Positions 59,522 to 64,000 of a stretch of DNA of 64,000 nucleotides are shown here, piece by piece. Position 1 is the stretch's first letter; the number at the start of each line of letters is the position of its first letter. Position numbers and translations under genes: made by a program. The DNA comes from Antedon mediterranea (Eukaryota; Echinodermata; Crinoidea; Comatulida; Antedonidae), in assembly GCF_964355755.1 (NCBI RefSeq), contig NC_092675.1, positions 7,286,312 to 7,350,311 on the forward strand, read 5' to 3'. The notes under the pieces are model-generated. The model was not told the origin of the DNA. It saw only the letters and a list, made by a program, of their open reading frames with translations, and did not search any database.

Positions 59522-61300
59522 TATGCATATCTATATATAAATTTACGTAAGGGCAAAATTCGGTAAATCGCGCGTTACTTCTAGAATGTTTACTCGATGG
59601 TATATAAAGTTGGTTCGTACTGTCGGTACTGATTTTAACCACCTAATGTAACCCTGTTTTTAATTAAATTGAGTTAGATAATTAGTTATTGACAGTTGAA
59701 ACGAATTTAGGTTCAACGAATTGCCCCGATCGCGGTATACACTGTCTAATGGATGTCCATCTTGAAAAATACCCGCCCACAATAATACTAGGATGCTTCG
59801 CATTTACCTATCTCCTTCTGCGATAATTGTTTTTAACTAGAGGGTGAGCTTGTTCCTCCTCTAGGATGTGTAGACGATTTTTCTCGTAATGATAATGACT
59901 CGGTTAAAAAGATTTTAGAAGGACGTTCTCCTTGTACTTTTTCTGTCGGTTACCATTATTGAAATGCTTGATAAAAACTACTATGTTTCACAGTGTCTTA
60001 GATGTCTAATAAAATTTTAAAGTATAGTGTTTATTGTTTGATAGGGCCTTTATAGGGCGGAGGTGGGGAGGTGGAGTTAATTTGAGGGAGTTGCTTATTC
60101 GAGGGATATGATTAATTTTTAGTTTTAATAATATGGTAACATTTAGCCTATAATCAAATAAAATCCTCTAATAGATAATTATGAAAAGTGGTAAAAAAGA
60201 ATAAAAAATACTTGGTAAATAGTGCGATGAATTCTACCACAAATAGTATGTGTTATTATGAATTTAGGCCTAATACAAAATTTGTGTATAAATGTGGACG
60301 GGCGTTTGTTAGAATGTGGGGTTTGGAGGTGGGGGCGATTATTATTCAAAGTGATGTTTCGGCCCAAGAAGGAAGTCGTTTTAGACCGCTTGCATCATGG
60401 GCAGAGGTATCCCGGTCCTAACGGGACACAGATAGCCCACATTTATTCTTGCCAGCATACTCAATAAAACTCGTCTATCGGGATCTCGTTTGATTATCAG
60501 ATCTCCCTATGTAATTTTATAATACTATTCCCCACAATATACTCCGATGTTTTATGGCGTATATTTAATTTGATCTTTGTTAATTTGCAGTATAATTTTT
60601 ATATTTTAACTACTGTACCTTCACACGCGCGGTCCGATCCGAAAATAAACAAAAAACTAAAATGGCTATAGCCACTAACGGCCAACTTAGTTGAAACCGG
60701 AAAGTTACAAGAACCCGTGAACTCATCGTGAACCCGGAAATTACTTATGACCGCGTACAATTGAAATTAAATTTAAATCAGAATTTTTTTTATAAAACCC
60801 AAGGTATCCAAGGCAGAGATTTGGCCTGAAGTTTTTTTTCATTGTGCTCGCCTATGTCAGAATTAACCATAATTTATATATAGATACCTGAAAATCGGTT
60901 GAACAGTTCGAGTACAGCATCATAATGTTGAAGACATGCCGATTTTCTTTAAAAAATACTATTTTGATTGATTTAATATACGTTTATATAAATGTATTGA
61001 TTTGCGATGAATAGAACATTCCAATCTCTCATTCTCTCCCAATATAATTGTTTGGTACATTTATAGGCCCTTGAGAGATCAACTTAAAACCTTTAGATAT
61101 AGTATTGCAATACTTTGACAACACTCTAAATACGTATTAACCATTTTTTGTCCCCATTTCTTACTGTGAGGGTACTGTTAGAAATAAACACATATACAAA
61201 TAAATGTATTACTGTGAGTGTGGGTACTGTTAGATATATAAACACAAAATATACAAATGAACTTAATTACTGACAGTTGCTTCTCAACGTTTGTATTAAT
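59522..61300 (+). repeat. Dispersed repeat R1, D intron 3, interrupted by R2
   Basis: R1 sequence at 59,522-59,834 and 60,893-61,300, split by the R2-bearing insert. The last part of R1 is missing. Confidence 0.75.
59940..60715 (+). repeat. Dispersed repeat R2, second D copy in intron 3
   Basis: Lies inside a segment of about 1.06 kb (59,835-60,893) that interrupts R1 only in D; the R1 halves match B across the gap. It resembles the intron 2 copy throughout. Confidence 0.75.
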
Positions 61301-61790
61301 TTAGGTGTTTGTATAGCGCCAGTATCAACTAAACCGAAGTAAAAATCAAAGGCGCTTATTAGATGTTAAAAAGATGCATTGTAAGTTCTTTAAAAAAAAT
61401 AGCAATAAATGTTGATTTGGTAATATGTCGAAGGAAAGAATTCCAAAAAGAAGCAGCAGATAACATAAAAGACCTTTGTCCATAGGTATTTTTTCTATAA
61501 CAACCAGTAGGATTTGATCAGCCAAACTAAGACAAGCAAGAGGAGTGTAGGAGGGAAGAAGGTCAAGAAGATAAGTAGGTTGTTTAAGAATTAGCGCTTT
61601 AAATGTTAGTAAAAGGATCTTATATTTTATACGGGAGTCAATAAGTACCCAATGGAGGTTATATATAATAGGAGATATGTGTAAGGATCTTCTAGTAAGT
61701 GTTTTTGTGCAGCAGTTTTCTGGAGACGTTGAAGTCGATTCATCAAAGATCTTGGTAGGACAAAGAAAAGGGTCAAGGCGAGAAGTGACA
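61300..61790 (-). mobile_element. LINE remnant in D intron 3, fuller version
   Basis: Same insertion as in B and C, but it keeps the segment whose minus-strand translation contains LHWVLIDSRIKYKILLLTFK, the typical RT C-terminal 'LHWLP..RI.YK' signature. Frameshifts and stops show it is inactive. Confidence 0.82.
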
Positions 61791-61853
61791 GAGGCATTTA
61801 TTATTGTAGCGTCAACTTGAGAGAACGAAGCTTATTGTATTAACCTACTAAAA

Positions 61854-62175
61854 GACAAGGTGACCAGTTAGCTCAATCGACTGAGCGTCATGTTAAGAAC
61901 ATAATGTCGAATCCCACGCTGATTTTGGAGTTAAGGCTATGCGAGCTAGTGTTTGAGGTTCACATAATTGTACGTCTCCCTTTCCACCACATCATGAGGC
62001 AGCAATATCAATGCATCTGATTTCATGGAAACGACCCAAATGCTGTGGCAGGGCTTTAGTGCTGAGGCAGGGACAGCACACCAATAACATCTTTTTTTTA
62101 TTCTTTTTTTTGGCTTATGCCACCTCCTTCGATCTAGTAAATTGTATGTTTAGCGCCCTCAAGTTTAGAACACCT
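61854..62175 (+). mobile_element. tRNA-derived SINE candidate, D intron 3
   Basis: Same head (GACCAGTTAGCTCAATCGAC), but the T arm has an internal deletion so the B box reads TCGAATCCC only. Confidence 0.55.
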
Positions 62176-62635
62176 GCGTTGTTACGTCAGAAGATTATAA
62201 ACAAATATCCCCGAAACCTCGACTAAGAAATACCGGAATGGTGTCCGGCGGGGGATAGTTTATTACCATTAGTTAGGGTCTAATGTAAAGCACATAGAGG
62301 GGTCAGTGATCCATTAGGCGCTATATAAATATTGTTTATTATTATTATTAGTGGTGGTATTATTATTATTATTATTATATAGAACATGTGTAAAGATGCA
62401 GATGTCTATATCAACTTCGGAGTTAGCTTTATCCGCCGTCGGGCTAGGCTAGGCATATGAAGCCGAGTTTTTAAAGTACAGAGCCCCAACTAAAACTTTG
62501 AACCACATCTGGATATTAAATTAAGACAGCAATAATAATACGCCTGTGATTCCCCTTATTCAACGATTATTTTTATACTTGTACTGCTTTATTTTTACTG
62601 CAGTGTTTAAGACAGGCTCTAATCTCTTTCATCTT

Positions 62636-63035
62636 CAGATAATGTTCCTGTTTCTTCGTGGATTTGTTTAATGGATTCGTTGTATAGGATTGGTACTACG
62701 GTTTCCCAGGACTTTTTCCATTGTAACATCCTCTATCGTTGGCTGTTTGCTCTTAGCTTTACCAATATGTTTCTTCTTGTTACATCGTTTATATCTCTAT
62801 GCAGTTCGACTATTTGGTTGTACTGTGGCATTTTCAATTTCCTTATTTTCAACTTTTCTATTGCATTTTTTTTTTGTTTACAATTGCTACATTATATAAT
62901 CACTACTACAAATCCTTCGTTCCTAATTCTATTTTCATATAATTCGTCTTTTTGTCTAACTGTATCTCGATCTTCCTATATATTTATGGAGACACTTGTT
63001 TTGAGAAATAGTCAATTTAGTAGATTCATTTTGTG
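62636..63035 (-). pseudogene. Degenerate minus-strand coding remnant, D intron 3
   Basis: The minus strand reads like protein over about 130 codons, with internal stops: KLKIRKLKMPQYNQIVELHR, then DINDVTRRNILVKLRANSQR, stop, MLQWKKSWETVVPILYNESI and KQIHEETGTLSEDE. Part is also in B and C (NKPIEQIHEETGTLSE at about 32,690-32,745, minus). I do not recognise the protein. Charged and helix-prone. It could be a transposon ORF or a dead exon of another gene. Confidence 0.45.
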
Positions 63036-63429
63036 TTAGCTTTTTTGAAAATTGAGGTTGATGGTTTTCTTTGTTATTAAGTTCTTTAAACTTAAAAATC
63101 TATTACGATTACTGTTTTTGTGAAATGTATGTCTAGGAATGTTAGGGCATACCAGCAATATATAACATAACCAACTCGCGATGGTAAAACAATGATCTTT
63201 GCTATGGTACAATTCGTGATATGTGATGCATCAATTGCTATATATCCCGCCTCTTGGAACGTCGGACCACAATTCTATACGGTTACTTTTTATACTCCTC
63301 TTGTTCAGCGGAGCAAAGACAGTTAAGACAGTTTTTGTACAGAAGATGGTATTGAAACCATAAGCAGGTGCACAATTCATCGCCGGTTCTCATGAATTAG
63401 TAATTCCGCGTACTAACTGTGTTGAACAG

Positions 63430-63660
63430 GTAATTCCATCGAAACAAATAACTGTTTTTTCCAAAAAGCCATGGATCACTAACAAACTTTACTTACAGAC
63501 TTTTATTAACAAAAAGATGCGTTTATTTTTTACCGGAAATAGATATGAAAATAAATCAATGAACAGGGAAGTAAGACGTGCCATTCGCGTAGTTAAAGCA
63601 AATTTAAGGAGTAAAATAGAAGAAACCTTTGGAAGCTTAAGAATGCTTGCCAAGGTATAT
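63430..63660 (+). mobile_element. LINE ORF2 fragment (endonuclease-RT linker), D intron 3
   Basis: One open frame of about 77 codons with KKPWITNKL, INKKMRLFFTGNRYEN and REVRRAIRVVKANLRSKIEE, the linker that precedes the RT domain in L2/CR1-like LINEs. Absent from B and C, which keep the following RT piece instead. Confidence 0.75.
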
Positions 63661-64000
63661 TTTAACAAATATGGCTTCTATAGTTTTTTTTAATAGAGTT
63701 ATAATCAAGAAATACATATTGATAAAAACTGATTTTTTATTCAAGATTTGAAATTAAAATCAGTTGAAATGAAATAAGACTGAGCCAAGTTCCCCAAAAT
63801 AATAGTATAGAAAAAAATACAAATATAAATATTGAAAAAAAAATGACATAAATATGTTTTTAAAGAAAATATATGTTAATACGAGTTATATGATCCCGAT
63901 CAAGTTGAGGATAAAATGTTTTGTGCGGATCAACTATTATGTGATGTTCTTCAACACTTCTCAGTCTTTGCTTGCATGATACACCGAAACTATTGAAAAA

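Noticed and set aside
62671-63039. 122-codon plus-strand frame
   Set aside because: It is antisense to the protein-like minus-strand remnant, with a Phe/Leu/Ile/Ser-rich composition typical of a shadow frame.

Overview
This is AT-rich, intron-rich animal DNA dominated by short transposon remnants. The only real genes I can support are four paralogous rhodopsin-like (class A) G-protein-coupled receptors, all on the + strand, in one tandem array. The AT-rich background and the dense miniature inverted-repeat elements suggest a marine invertebrate. An invertebrate deuterostome such as an echinoderm is my best guess, but that is inference and no sequence here proves it.

Layout. 1-9,490: no gene; repeats only, including a minus-strand copy of a dispersed repeat (called R1 here) split by a retroposed insertion with a 15-bp target duplication. 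9,794-18,468: receptor A, four exons, 443 aa, with long introns; intron 3 holds a 1.9-kb hAT-type element. 18,469-25,500: A-B spacer, with a 2.4-kb inverted-repeat element inserted at about 20,097-22,488. 25,510-33,702: receptor B (393 aa). 39,357-47,549: receptor C (393 aa). B and C plus their spacers form a nearly perfect tandem duplication with an offset of 13,847 bp. 51,000-56,200: C-D spacer with a D-specific insertion of about 2.7 kb. 56,224-59,324: exons 1-3 of receptor D (288 aa visible); its last exon should lie a few hundred bases beyond the right edge.

All four genes share one exon plan. Exon 1 encodes the extracellular N-terminus to the end of TM3 and splits the Arg codon of the E-R-L triplet. 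Exon 2 (124 nt) encodes ICL2 and TM4. Exon 3 encodes ECL2, TM5 and ICL3. Exon 4 encodes TM6, TM7 and the C-tail. Introns 2 and 3 are phase 0. The receptors should act at the plasma membrane, probably for a peptide ligand I cannot name. B, C and D share intron repeats that A lacks (a long hairpin before exon 2, R2 in intron 2, R1 and LINE pieces in intron 3), so A is the oldest branch of the array.

Most notable observations: a near-complete type I hammerhead ribozyme fold in intron 3 of B and C; a 109-bp-arm hairpin ending 28 nt before exon 2; a B-only Asn-to-Tyr change in the NPxxY motif; and the octamer TAGGCCTA, greatly over-represented, which at four sites can be seen as a present/absent insertion of six bases at a TA between otherwise homologous repeat copies.
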